Shown here: positions 27,361 through 35,088 of the stretch, piece after piece
How the letters are laid out: every line of letters starts with the position of its first letter
Numbering within the stretch: position 1 is the first letter of the stretch
DNA from: Alphaproteobacteria bacterium
GTDB lineage: Bacteria > Pseudomonadota > Alphaproteobacteria > UBA8366 > Aestuariispiraceae
Assembly: GCA_033344895.1 (NCBI GenBank)
Contig: JAWPMN010000001.1
Location: 4,038,001 to 4,102,000 of the forward strand
Length of the DNA: 64,000 bases
Direction: 5' to 3'
Translations under genes and position numbers: made by a program
The notes under the pieces: model-generated
Told to the model about the DNA's origin: nothing
Database searches by the model: none
Seen by the model: only the letters and a program-made list of their open reading frames with translations

Positions 27361-27630
27361 ATGACCGATCACGCCGCTGGGCATGCGAATGTTCTGAAAT
27401 TCCGGTCCCTGGTGGACTCCGATCCCGCGCTTCAGGCCGAGGTTTCGCAACATGTCGGGAACGGGACTTGGAACGCCGCGTCCATCGTCGATCTGGCGCA
27501 CACCAAGGGTCTGGATTTCAGTGCCGACGACATTGTCGATGTTCTGGACGAGGACGACGAGCTTTCCGACTTCGAACTGGAACTCGTGGCTGCCGCCAAC
27601 CCTGTTTCGTGCAACAATGACGGCGCATAA
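27361..27630 (+). CDS. Nif11-type leader peptide precursor 2
   Basis: 89 aa. Leader as in precursor 1 (ANVLKFRSLVDSDPALQAEV, HVGNGTWNAASIVDLAHTKG, DELSDFELELVAAA); the core is NPVSCNNDGA with one Cys. Two adjacent ATGs exist (27358, 27361); GGAG lies 6 nt before 27361, as in precursors 1 and 3. It is separated from its neighbours by over 200 bp on each side and has its own promoter module, so the precursors are probably transcribed individually rather than as one operon. Confidence 0.85.
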   Translation: MTDHAAGHANVLKFRSLVDSDPALQAEVSQHVGNGTWNAASIVDLAHTKGLDFSADDIVDVLDEDDELSDFELELVAAANPVSCNNDGA

Positions 27631-27713
27631 CGCCACATAGCTGGCCCTCGAGCCTCAGCGCCATCTCGGCAGGAGTTTTTTCAGAACTCCATCCGGGCTA
27701 CGACACGCCATGT

Positions 27714-27786
27714 AAACGGATCGGGACAACCGGGCATATTCTTTTCACGTGTCGGGACGACGATGATCCCTCTGTCACGGGAGGGC
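27714..27786 (+). promoter_or_regulatory. conserved promoter module of precursor gene 3 (weaker match)
   Basis: AAACGGAT (27714-27721, 6 of 8 to AACCGGTT), 10 nt, GGGCATAT (27732-27739, 2 mismatches to GGNCATGG), 39 nt, and a perfect GGGAGGGC (27779-27786), then 58 nt to the start codon. The spacing, rather than the first two blocks, is what carries this match. A small hairpin GGAGTT-N7-AACTCC (27672-27690) just upstream may end the previous transcript. Confidence 0.5.
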
Positions 27787-27844
27787 ATCAGTCGAATGTG
27801 ACCGTTTGGAAGCCGCAGCCGAATAGTGTGAACAGGAGAAGTCT

Positions 27845-28120
27845 ATGACTGATATCCCGGTTGGGCATTCAAACGTTCTGGAATTTCGGCCCTTAATTGA
27901 CGATTGCCAAAAATTGCAATCCGAGGTCGCGCGCCATGTCGGAAACGGCGGTTGGGATTCCGCCGCCATCGTTCGCATCGGCCATGCGCGGGGACTGGAC
28001 TTCACGGCGGCCGACATCCAGGCAGTGATGGAACAGGATGACGAACTCTCCGACTTCGGGCTGGAACTTGTCGCCGCAGCGGTGCCAATCAACTGCAACG
28101 ACCAGAATATTCGGGCCTAG
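27845..28120 (+). CDS. Nif11-type leader peptide precursor 3
   Basis: 91 aa, most divergent of the three adjacent copies: SNVLEFRPLIDDCQKLQSEV, HVGNGGWDSAAIVRIGHARG, DDELSDFGLELVAAA; core VPINCNDQNIRA. The core Cys and the Pro three residues before it are kept, and it is the only core with an Arg. It also has a Cys inside the leader (DDCQ). ATG 27845 has GGAG 6 nt upstream. It converges with the GNAT gene, 68 bp away. Confidence 0.85.
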   Translation: MTDIPVGHSNVLEFRPLIDDCQKLQSEVARHVGNGGWDSAAIVRIGHARGLDFTAADIQAVMEQDDELSDFGLELVAAAVPINCNDQNIRA

Positions 28121-28188
28121 CAATCCGAGTCCTGTGGAGCGGCGTCTCCGGCATGGCAGTTTGCAGCGGGAAACATCCTCTATGGCCC

Positions 28189-29118
28189 TTACAGCCCGTC
28201 CAGCACCCGCCGCCCCACAAAGCGTGAATCCGTCCATATGGTGAATGGCTTAAGCCGACGCTGCATGATCCCAATCATGCCCGGATTCTCCCCATAGGTC
28301 TCATAAACCGCGACTGACCTCGGTCCGTAAGCCTCGGCCTGAAAACGGCACACATCGTAGACGCCGGCGACCAGCCACCCCTTCCGTTGAAGCTCTGGCG
28401 CGACATAGCCATTGGTGTAGTGATAGTAGCCGTCCTCCGCATGGTTTTCGCCGAGCACCCAGCCGACGATCTCTCCGTGGCGTCGCAGCACGATCGAAAT
28501 TCGTGGGTCACAATGCGGTTCGAACCGGCGGTAATCGAAACGCCAGTCGTCTGACACGATGCTGTCGGCCCTTTCGCGATCCGCGTCGGTCAGGCTTTCC
28601 CACGGCGTTGCGGCGTAGCCCTGTCTCGCGAACCTGTGCAACATCGGTGCCCAGGACGGCCACGCCCGCTCAGTCCAGTCCGCATGACCGGCCAGTCGGA
28701 ATTCGACCAGTTTCGGTGCCGACCATCCGTGTGCCGCCAGAAAGGCCTCAAAGACATCCGGGTTTCGCATACGGTCAGAGTGGTAGGCAACGAGGCATGA
28801 CAGTCCCGCAGCGCCCGCCGCTTCCTGGGCCCGGTCCATCAGAGCATGCCCAATGCCCTGTCGCCGCTGGGCCCGTTGCACCATGATCGACAGGATCCGC
28901 ATTTCCGGTTCGGATTCCTTCGACGCCCGCTCCGGCCGCATCAGCACGAGCCCTGCCGGTCGGTCCCCCAAATAGGCGCCGAATGCTTCAACCCTGCTAT
29001 CGGAATTGTCAGGCGACGGATCCGAGGTGAGCAACTCTCGGAAGCGCGGGTATGTCATCGTGATGAAGTCCCTTGCCGTCGCGCCGGCAACTGGCTCGAT
29101 CCTAATCATGGCCGACAT
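28189..29118 (-). CDS. two-domain GNAT acyltransferase of the export locus
   Basis: 309 aa. The N-terminal GNAT domain (about 5-150) has a good acyl-CoA motif A, ILSIMVQRAQRRQGIGHALM. The C-terminal half (about 165-309) looks like a second, degenerate GNAT domain (NGYVAPELQRKGWLVAGVYDVCRFQ). ATG 29118 has GGGAGG 8 nt upstream and overlaps the HlyD-stub gene by 17 bp, so it is translationally coupled to export system B. It could acylate the peptide, as GNATs do in fatty-acylated RiPPs (selidamides), or act in self-protection. The cores lack Lys, so the acceptor is unclear. Confidence 0.78.
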   Translation of the reverse strand: MSAMIRIEPVAGATARDFITMTYPRFRELLTSDPSPDNSDSRVEAFGAYLGDRPAGLVLMRPERASKESEPEMRILSIMVQRAQRRQGIGHALMDRAQEAAGAAGLSCLVAYHSDRMRNPDVFEAFLAAHGWSAPKLVEFRLAGHADWTERAWPSWAPMLHRFARQGYAATPWESLTDADRERADSIVSDDWRFDYRRFEPHCDPRISIVLRRHGEIVGWVLGENHAEDGYYHYTNGYVAPELQRKGWLVAGVYDVCRFQAEAYGPRSVAVYETYGENPGMIGIMQRRLKPFTIWTDSRFVGRRVLDGL

Positions 29119-29341
29119 CGATCGCGCCTCCCGACCTTATTCCGCTGTCCTCTGCCATCAGGACTCCACCCGTGATCCATAGCAGCACTCCAAGGATCAG
29201 GGCCGCCTGCGCAACCCGCAGGACGCGCCACCGGCCGGGATGAAGGAGTTCCGGCATCCGGCCATCGCCGTGCACACCGATAAAGCGATCCACCGCCTGC
29301 TGACGAAACAGCGGGCGCTTTCGAAATTTCAGGGCATCCAT
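29102..29341 (-). CDS. HlyD stub: N-terminal anchor of an NHLM membrane fusion protein
   Basis: 79 aa. RPLFRQQAVDRF lines up with QIFRQAALDRL of the full-length HlyD at 24150-25427, followed by a similar-length linker and one transmembrane span (VAQAALILGVLLWITGGVLM). The protein then stops after about 15 residues: no lipoyl half, hairpin or barrel. ATG 29341 overlaps the fused exporter's stop by 13 bp, with AAAGGACG upstream, and its 3' end overlaps the GNAT start by 17 bp, so it looks like a maintained, coupled gene. No remnant of the missing domains is present downstream. Confidence 0.7.
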   Translation of the reverse strand: MDALKFRKRPLFRQQAVDRFIGVHGDGRMPELLHPGRWRVLRVAQAALILGVLLWITGGVLMAEDSGIRSGGAIDVGHD

Positions 29342-32300
29342 TCGGGCGTCCTTTCGCGGGTCTCTTCGGGAACGAGACTGGCACCGGGGCTGGTTGGCGC
29401 GCCATTTTCGGCAACGAGGCTACCTCCCTCCATGCGATACACGCGATCGGCCAGCCCAAGGGCGCTGGCACGGTGAGAGACCACAAGACAGCCAATACCA
29501 AGCGCCCGGATTGCAGCGAAGATCTCCAGTTGCTGAGCATCCGGCAGGGCATTAGTCGCTTCATCCAGGATCAGCAGTTTTGGCCGCCGGATAAGTCGAC
29601 GGGCGATCAGGATGCGTTGCTTCTGACCGGTCGAGATGCGTTCGGAATCGACAATGGTCTGTATCCCCATCGGCATCGCATCCAGATCGGGCTCCAACTG
29701 CGCCTGCCTGGCGGCTTCCCAAATTTCCGGAAGCGTGAAATCTTCATCACCGCCGATATGCCCCCGGATCGTCATGGCTTGTTCCAGTTCGTCGTCCTGC
29801 AACACCGCGCCGACCTCCTCCCTCCAGGCGGAAATATCGGTCGCAACGAGAGGCTTGCCTTCGCGCAGGATCTGCCCCTCATCCGGGGACAGGAAACCAA
29901 GTATCAGGCGCAACAGTGTGGATTTGCCGCAACCGGATGGACCGGTAAGCGCGACGATTTCTCCCGGCCCGATGTGGAGCGAGACGCCGTCGACCGCCCG
30001 CTGCGCGACGCCCGGATACCGGTAACCAACCTGTCGCAGATCAAGGCTGCCGACGTCGGTTCCAACCGCGGCCACCACCCCCGTCGGGGATGGAGGATCA
30101 ACGGGGGCATCAGCGAGCCTTTGCAGGCGCCGCAGAGCCGGACCGATCCGTATAATCTCGCACAGTGCCCCCGACACCTGCCAGGCCGCGATTGCGGCGA
30201 GCAGAAAGGCCAGTATCGATGCGCCCCCCTGGGTCGTTACGGGGCTGTTGCGCAGTAGTGTCAGGGCGAAGCATCCGACAACGGCAAACGCAAACCATTG
30301 CAGCGCGGCTTCAGCCACCGTCTCGCATCGTCTTACCTGATGGGCGGGTCCGCACTCCGTGTCGACCAATCTATCCCAGACGCCAAGTGCGGCTTCTGTC
30401 CGCCCGGACTGGCGGAGCTTGGCAGCACTCTTGGTCATTGCGGCCAGGAACACTCTACCGGCAGGACGCAACCGCAGGACGGCTGCAGCCGCGTCCGAGC
30501 GACACCAGGCCAGCAAGGCTGGAACGACGACAAACGGGGTCAATAGAAACGACGCAAGGCCGACGGATTGAGGCGTGAGGACGGCCACGACAATAAGGCA
30601 CGGGATAGCAGTGGCCCCCATAACGAGGCGGCGCGAAGCGCCATTGCGCAGAACGTTCAACAATTCCGGAATAGCCTGCAGGCTGCGGTTCACTTCCTGC
30701 GGCGCGCGGTTCCGAATGAAGAGCGGCTGAATCCGCATCAGATGCTGATAGAGGGCTGAATGGGCCGACAGTTCCAGAATGCCTTCAACCCGGTGCTGCG
30801 CTGATAGGCGTGTCGCCCCCAGGACAACGATCGCGACCGCCCAGAAGGCAATTCCGATGCCCCAATGACCCGGCGGTGTGCCCCCATCTGAAAGCAGGAA
30901 TAGCGCAGCGACAGGCCCACAAGCCAGCAACCCGGCAAGCAACAGATCTGACACAACGCCTTCGAACATCGCCTTCCCGACCGGTCGCAAAGGAAACCGG
31001 AAGAAATCGCGCGCTCGCGCAACTTTCTGTGCGAAACGCGGATAGATCCGATAGGCGGTCGGCATCAGTTCGGAGGCCCCATCGGACAGCAGAAACGTGC
31101 CGCCGTCGGGATCTTGAAAATACCCGGCCCCAGACGGATTCGGCAGGATCGCGACCGGTCGACCGTCCTGCTTGCGGAATCCGATCAGCGGACCGCAATC
31201 ACGCCGCCACCATTCCGCCACGACGAATCTCACCGGGCGCAAAATCAACTGATTGTGTCGCGCCAAGTCCATCAGGACGCTTCGCGCCGTCCCCTTCTGG
31301 GAGCAAGCGGGGATGGTGATGGCGGGAATACGAGATGCCTTGGCGGCCAGTTCGAAGACCCGGGTCAGATCGCCAGTTCGCAGGGTCATGGACGACGCAT
31401 GGCTCGTCACCCCTTGTTCTGACCCCGTGTAAGGATCCGGCCTGGATTCAGACAAGGGGACAGCAGTCATGGATGCGTCAGAAGCAACCCGCCCTTCGGA
31501 CAACAGCAGCGTTCGATCGCAGGCAGAGAGGGTCGACGCACGATGACTGATGACCAATACTGTCACGCCGCGTCTGCGAAGGTTCTCAAAGACGCGCCGT
31601 TCTGTTTCCGGATCGAGCCCGTCCGTCGCCTCATCGATCACGACGAGGCCGGGATTACGGGTCAGGATCCGCGCCAGTTCCAGCCTCTGCCTCTGCCCGC
31701 CGCTCAGATTGGCGGCACGCGGAGCTAACGGCGTGTCGAGGCCAGCCGGAAATCCAGCGATGACGTCCTCCAGGCAGGCATCCGCTACGGCAGCCTCCAA
31801 ATCCGACTCCGACACGGCATTGTCCCAAAGACACAGATTGTCGCGGATGGTGCCCGGCGCGAAGAACGGATGCTTGTCGAGCCAACCGATCCGGCGGGCC
31901 AGATCAGCCGTGCCGATGGCGCTGATCGGTCTATCGTCCAATTGCACCATACCGGCCCAGGGCCGGTGCAATCCGATCATCAACGCCGCCAGGGCCGACT
32001 TTCCACCGCCAGATGGCCCGGTCAGAGCGACCCATTCCCCGGGTCGCACGGTGACGGTAACAGCATCGAACAAGGGCGGCTTCACCGACGAGAAGCCAAA
32101 ACGCACCTCCCGGAGGCAGAGTGCCGCACCACGCGCCGGCCAGATCATCGGCGGGTGCGGTGCTTCAAACTCGTTACTGCAGTCGCTCAGATCGTCGAGC
32201 GGTGGCAGCATGAAATGCAAAGCATCAAGGCGGCCATGCAACCGGGCGAAGGCGCGCAACGGCGGCAGCAACAGGGTGATCAGAGCAAATGTGGCTATCA

Positions 32301-33519
32301 GAGTTCGCACAGCACCATCAGATGCCGGGGGAAATACCCAGAAGCAGATCAGCACCCCCGGCCACATCAGGAAGTATGTCAGGTCGGCCGATAGTTCTGC
32401 GCCCCCCTTCATCAGGCCGGTGCGCTGTCGGATATCGAGCCGGCGGGCACAAAGGCCCATCGCGTCCTTGAAGAACTCCCGGTCGCCGCCGCTGGTCTTG
32501 AAGGATTCGAAGTTCTCCAGGCTGTGCGACAGTTTCATCCAGTGCGCGTCACGATCGTCCTGTCGTACGCGCCCTTCACGACCGGCCGCCTTGTCCGCCG
32601 CAAGATTGAGCCGGAGAAACAGCCCGACCAGAAACGCAGCCAACACCGCGGAAGGCAAATGCACCACGGCGAGGGCGGAAAGCAACAAGGGAACTGCGAC
32701 CACGGCCGCTGCCGCCGGCAACAGAACTCGAAACAGCGTCTCGGCGAGCGCATCATGGCCCCCGATGCGCTGCGCGAGAACCGAATGTACCCGGTAGACG
32801 AAGAAGGCATGAGCCTGCGCCAGGACATGCCGGGCCATTCCTGAAAGCCGATCCCGGCAATATTCATCTTCGACCCGCGCCGATGCCCAGGCCGAAACGG
32901 CCAGTGCCATCCCCGAGCCCAAGAAACCCGCAATGCCAAGACCGATGAAACTCGCGTCTTCCGCGCCGGTCTGGCGGGCCAGGTCCAGCAGTGCCGGCAA
33001 CAACGGAATGGCCCAGATCGCCTGCGACACGAGGGCTGTCAGGATCAGACCGGGCGGGCAATGATTCAGTTGCCGCCGGATCCTGCGCCACAGCGTGATC
33101 GGGACACCGCCGGGACGAAATCTTTCCGAGGGAGAAAAGAACAGTGCGACGCCCGTGAAGCTCTCATCGAACTCTTCTCGCGACATTACGAAGCGCCCAA
33201 ATCCAGGATCGGCAAGCTGAACGTCTCGTTCGTCAATCCCCTCGACCACTGTGAAATGGATGAAATTGGTGAACACGACCAGGGGAAAACCGAAGCGTTG
33301 AAGCCGGTCCGGCTCCGTCCGGACGACCCGCGCGTCGAGGCCGAAATGGTCGGCGATGCGCAGCAGATCCTTGGCGTCGACGCAGTCGCGTGAAACGCCG
33401 GAAACCCTCCGCAACGTCTCCAGATCCACATGACGGCCGTAATGGGCGAGGATCATGCCCATGGATGCCAGTCCACATTCCGTGGATTGGGTTTGCAAAT
33501 GGATCGGAAACGGTCTCAC
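29329..33519 (-). CDS. fused NHLM exporter: C39 peptidase-ABC-ABC in one polypeptide
   Basis: About 1396 aa from GTG 33519. Domain order: C39 peptidase (Cys15 in LQTQSTECGLASMGMILAHYG, His88 in FTNFIHFTVVEG, Asp104 in QLADPGFG), membrane domain 1, ATPase 1 (Walker A GPSGGGKSA about 500, signature LSGGQRQRLELARIL, Walker B LVVIDEATDGLD). A linker leads to an ABC2-like half (AEWWRRDCGPLIGF, as in the 997-aa protein), membrane domain 2 and ATPase 2 (Walker A GPSGCGKST about 1192). ATPase 2 has a drifted signature ISTGQKQR and ATNALPD after Walker B. GTG 33519 has GGGGGAG 4 nt upstream and lies downstream of the shared promoter module; the frame is open back to 33777 but looks non-coding. No stop separates the halves. 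Confidence 0.85.
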   Translation of the reverse strand: MRPFPIHLQTQSTECGLASMGMILAHYGRHVDLETLRRVSGVSRDCVDAKDLLRIADHFGLDARVVRTEPDRLQRFGFPLVVFTNFIHFTVVEGIDERDVQLADPGFGRFVMSREEFDESFTGVALFFSPSERFRPGGVPITLWRRIRRQLNHCPPGLILTALVSQAIWAIPLLPALLDLARQTGAEDASFIGLGIAGFLGSGMALAVSAWASARVEDEYCRDRLSGMARHVLAQAHAFFVYRVHSVLAQRIGGHDALAETLFRVLLPAAAAVVAVPLLLSALAVVHLPSAVLAAFLVGLFLRLNLAADKAAGREGRVRQDDRDAHWMKLSHSLENFESFKTSGGDREFFKDAMGLCARRLDIRQRTGLMKGGAELSADLTYFLMWPGVLICFWVFPPASDGAVRTLIATFALITLLLPPLRAFARLHGRLDALHFMLPPLDDLSDCSNEFEAPHPPMIWPARGAALCLREVRFGFSSVKPPLFDAVTVTVRPGEWVALTGPSGGGKSALAALMIGLHRPWAGMVQLDDRPISAIGTADLARRIGWLDKHPFFAPGTIRDNLCLWDNAVSESDLEAAVADACLEDVIAGFPAGLDTPLAPRAANLSGGQRQRLELARILTRNPGLVVIDEATDGLDPETERRVFENLRRRGVTVLVISHRASTLSACDRTLLLSEGRVASDASMTAVPLSESRPDPYTGSEQGVTSHASSMTLRTGDLTRVFELAAKASRIPAITIPACSQKGTARSVLMDLARHNQLILRPVRFVVAEWWRRDCGPLIGFRKQDGRPVAILPNPSGAGYFQDPDGGTFLLSDGASELMPTAYRIYPRFAQKVARARDFFRFPLRPVGKAMFEGVVSDLLLAGLLACGPVAALFLLSDGGTPPGHWGIGIAFWAVAIVVLGATRLSAQHRVEGILELSAHSALYQHLMRIQPLFIRNRAPQEVNRSLQAIPELLNVLRNGASRRLVMGATAIPCLIVVAVLTPQSVGLASFLLTPFVVVPALLAWCRSDAAAAVLRLRPAGRVFLAAMTKSAAKLRQSGRTEAALGVWDRLVDTECGPAHQVRRCETVAEAALQWFAFAVVGCFALTLLRNSPVTTQGGASILAFLLAAIAAWQVSGALCEIIRIGPALRRLQRLADAPVDPPSPTGVVAAVGTDVGSLDLRQVGYRYPGVAQRAVDGVSLHIGPGEIVALTGPSGCGKSTLLRLILGFLSPDEGQILREGKPLVATDISAWREEVGAVLQDDELEQAMTIRGHIGGDEDFTLPEIWEAARQAQLEPDLDAMPMGIQTIVDSERISTGQKQRILIARRLIRRPKLLILDEATNALPDAQQLEIFAAIRALGIGCLVVSHRASALGLADRVYRMEGGSLVAENGAPTSPGASLVPEETRERTPEWMP

Positions 33520-33589
33520 CCAACTCCCCCGGACGCCTGATCCCACCTTGGAAAGAGACAGTGGATTCTCGCAAACGTCCGGCGAACAA

Positions 33590-33620
33590 CCATGACCGTC
33601 CGTACCAAACCGGTTGTCTG
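33590..33620 (-). promoter_or_regulatory. conserved promoter module of the fused exporter
   Basis: Read on the minus strand: CAGACAACCGGTT (33620-33608), 10 nt, GGTCATGG (33597-33590), then 70 nt to GTG 33519. The 13-mer is identical to the one upstream of precursor 4. This places the promoter inside the 272-bp region shared with yciB, and argues that translation of the exporter begins below 33590. Confidence 0.65.
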
Positions 33621-33791
33621 CCCATTCGGGTCGACCGCAAAACCGGCAAAACGGGGCTGGCCCCTGGATCCACCGAAGTACGGTCCCACAGTCATTGGAG
33701 GACATAGACCTCGACGCCCGGGTCCGGTAAGACCTTTCGACGGCAACCATCAGGGACATCCTCGGCGTTGCCATCATGAACTGGAACTGCC

Positions 33792-34367
33792 GTGACCTTT
33801 GCGCAGCGTTATCTCAATCGACGCATACTGCTGGAGTTGTTTCCGGCGGCTGTCTTCCTGGTCGTGAACTTCGCATGGGGTTTGATGCCCGCGACTGCGG
33901 CGGTGATGGCGGCAACGGCCCTCGCAGTCGTTGTTGGGCTCGCGATGGAGCGCCGTGTCCCGATCCTTGCGCTCGTAACGCTTGTTCTGGTCCTGGTGCT
34001 GGGGGGTGCGAGCCTGGCCCTTGATGATGCGGTCTTCATCAAGATCAAGCCAACCGTCGGAAAGTGCCTGTTCGCCGCCGCCCTCGGGATCGGTCTCTTC
34101 TTTCGGCCCAGCTTTCTCGCCCGGGCCCTTGACGGCCAGGTGGCGCTGAGCGACCGGGGGTGGCGAATCCTGACCATCTGCTGGATTGCGCTTGCACTGT
34201 CTCTGGCAGGATTGAACGAACTGATCTGGCGCACGCTGGATGTCGATATATGGGCAACATTCAAGGCCGGCATGACGCCGGTTTCCATCGTTGGCTACAT
34301 CGCAATCACACGTGTGATCGCACCGCGCTACTGGCAGGAGGCAACAGACAATCGTGCTGGCGGTTGA
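33792..34367 (+). CDS. yciB: YciB/IspZ-type inner-membrane septation protein
   Basis: 191 aa with five to six hydrophobic spans. It matches the YciB (intracellular septation protein A) pattern: LLELFPAAVFLVVNFAWGLMPATAAVMAAT, DDAVFIKIKPTVGKCLFAAALGIGL, LSDRGWRILTICWIALALSLAGLNELIWRTLDVDIWATFK. Length is typical for the family. Family members act in envelope and cell-division homeostasis. It starts at GTG 33792. It lies between the fused exporter (divergent) and precursor 4 (convergent), and has no obvious tie to peptide export. Confidence 0.9.
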   Translation: MTFAQRYLNRRILLELFPAAVFLVVNFAWGLMPATAAVMAATALAVVVGLAMERRVPILALVTLVLVLVLGGASLALDDAVFIKIKPTVGKCLFAAALGIGLFFRPSFLARALDGQVALSDRGWRILTICWIALALSLAGLNELIWRTLDVDIWATFKAGMTPVSIVGYIAITRVIAPRYWQEATDNRAGG

Positions 34368-34493
34368 CCCAGGCACGCCTGACAAAGCTTGAAAGGTTCT
34401 TACGCGGTCAGGTCAGCGGCCGATTGCGGTACCTCGACAGCACCCCGCCGGACGGTATTCAGCGGCCGGATTAAGTTGCGGCACGCCCGCTGG

Positions 34494-34766
34494 TTAATTC
34501 AAACCAGCATCGTTGCATTGAGTAGGCGCGGCGGCGGCAACGAGTTCGAGTTCAAAATCGGACAGTTCGTCGTCCTCATCCATTCCGCTTACAATATCCT
34601 CAACATCAAAATCGAATCCCATGCTCCTACCGATTGCAACAATCGCGGAAGAATCCCAGGTGCCATTGCCGACATGACGGGCGACTTCGTGCTGAAGTTT
34701 AGGATCGGAATCGACGAGTTGACGGAATTTCAGCACATTCTTTTGTGCACCATGCGAACGGGTCAT
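34494..34766 (-). CDS. Nif11-type leader peptide precursor 4
   Basis: 90 aa, detached from the other three and on the opposite strand. Leader KNVLKFRQLVDSDPKLQHEV, HVGNGTWDSSAIVAIGRSMG, EDDELSDFELELVAAA; core APTQCNDAGLN. It shares PTQC with precursor 1 and CND with precursor 3. ATG 34766 has GGAGGAGA upstream; a longer in-frame reading to 34901 runs through the promoter module. It converges with yciB (126 bp without a gene between them). Confidence 0.85.
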   Translation of the reverse strand: MTRSHGAQKNVLKFRQLVDSDPKLQHEVARHVGNGTWDSSAIVAIGRSMGFDFDVEDIVSGMDEDDELSDFELELVAAAAPTQCNDAGLN

Positions 34767-34861
34767 ATCAGTCTCCTCCACCAGGCTCTTGCTCGAAAGC
34801 GCCAATCCTTGGACGCCACCGCGCTTTAAAGACCATGTTCCCACTCGGTCGGAAATTGATG

Positions 34862-34892
34862 CCATGTCCAGACGCCCCCAACCGGTTGTCTG
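34862..34892 (-). promoter_or_regulatory. conserved promoter module of precursor gene 4
   Basis: Minus strand: CAGACAACCGGTT (34892-34880), 10 nt (GGGGGCGTCT), GGACATGG (34869-34862), then 95 nt to ATG 34766. The GGGAGGGC block of precursors 1-3 is not present; a looser GGTGGCG lies at about the same distance. The rest of the 322 bp up to the tRNA shows no gene. Confidence 0.65.
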
Positions 34893-35088
34893 ACCGTCCA
34901 AAAATCCGCAAACTCCGCCCCATAAAGGGCAATCATTTCACTGCTTCCCTTATCTGGTGCGGAGCATCTGCAGCCGAAACCAATTTTGTCTCGCTCCGGC
35001 CATTGCCGGCAATGACGGAACAAAATCCAATGACCAAACTTGGAAGGGCTTGAAAGCGTTGGCTGACCGCCAGCCGCACAAAAAAGCT

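Noticed and set aside
26866-28120. Calling the precursors lanthipeptides or thiazole/oxazole peptides
   Set aside because: The cores have one Cys and few Ser/Thr, and no LanM, LanB or YcaO gene is present in the window.
29102-29341. HlyD stub as a frameshifted full-length gene
   Set aside because: The sequence immediately downstream codes for the GNAT protein; no HlyD hairpin or barrel residues are found in any frame, so it is a clean truncation rather than a sequencing error.
33520-33777. N-terminal extension of the fused exporter up to ATG 33777
   Set aside because: The translated segment is unlike any C39 N-terminus, it spans the shared promoter module, and GTG 33519 has a ribosome site just before the peptidase.
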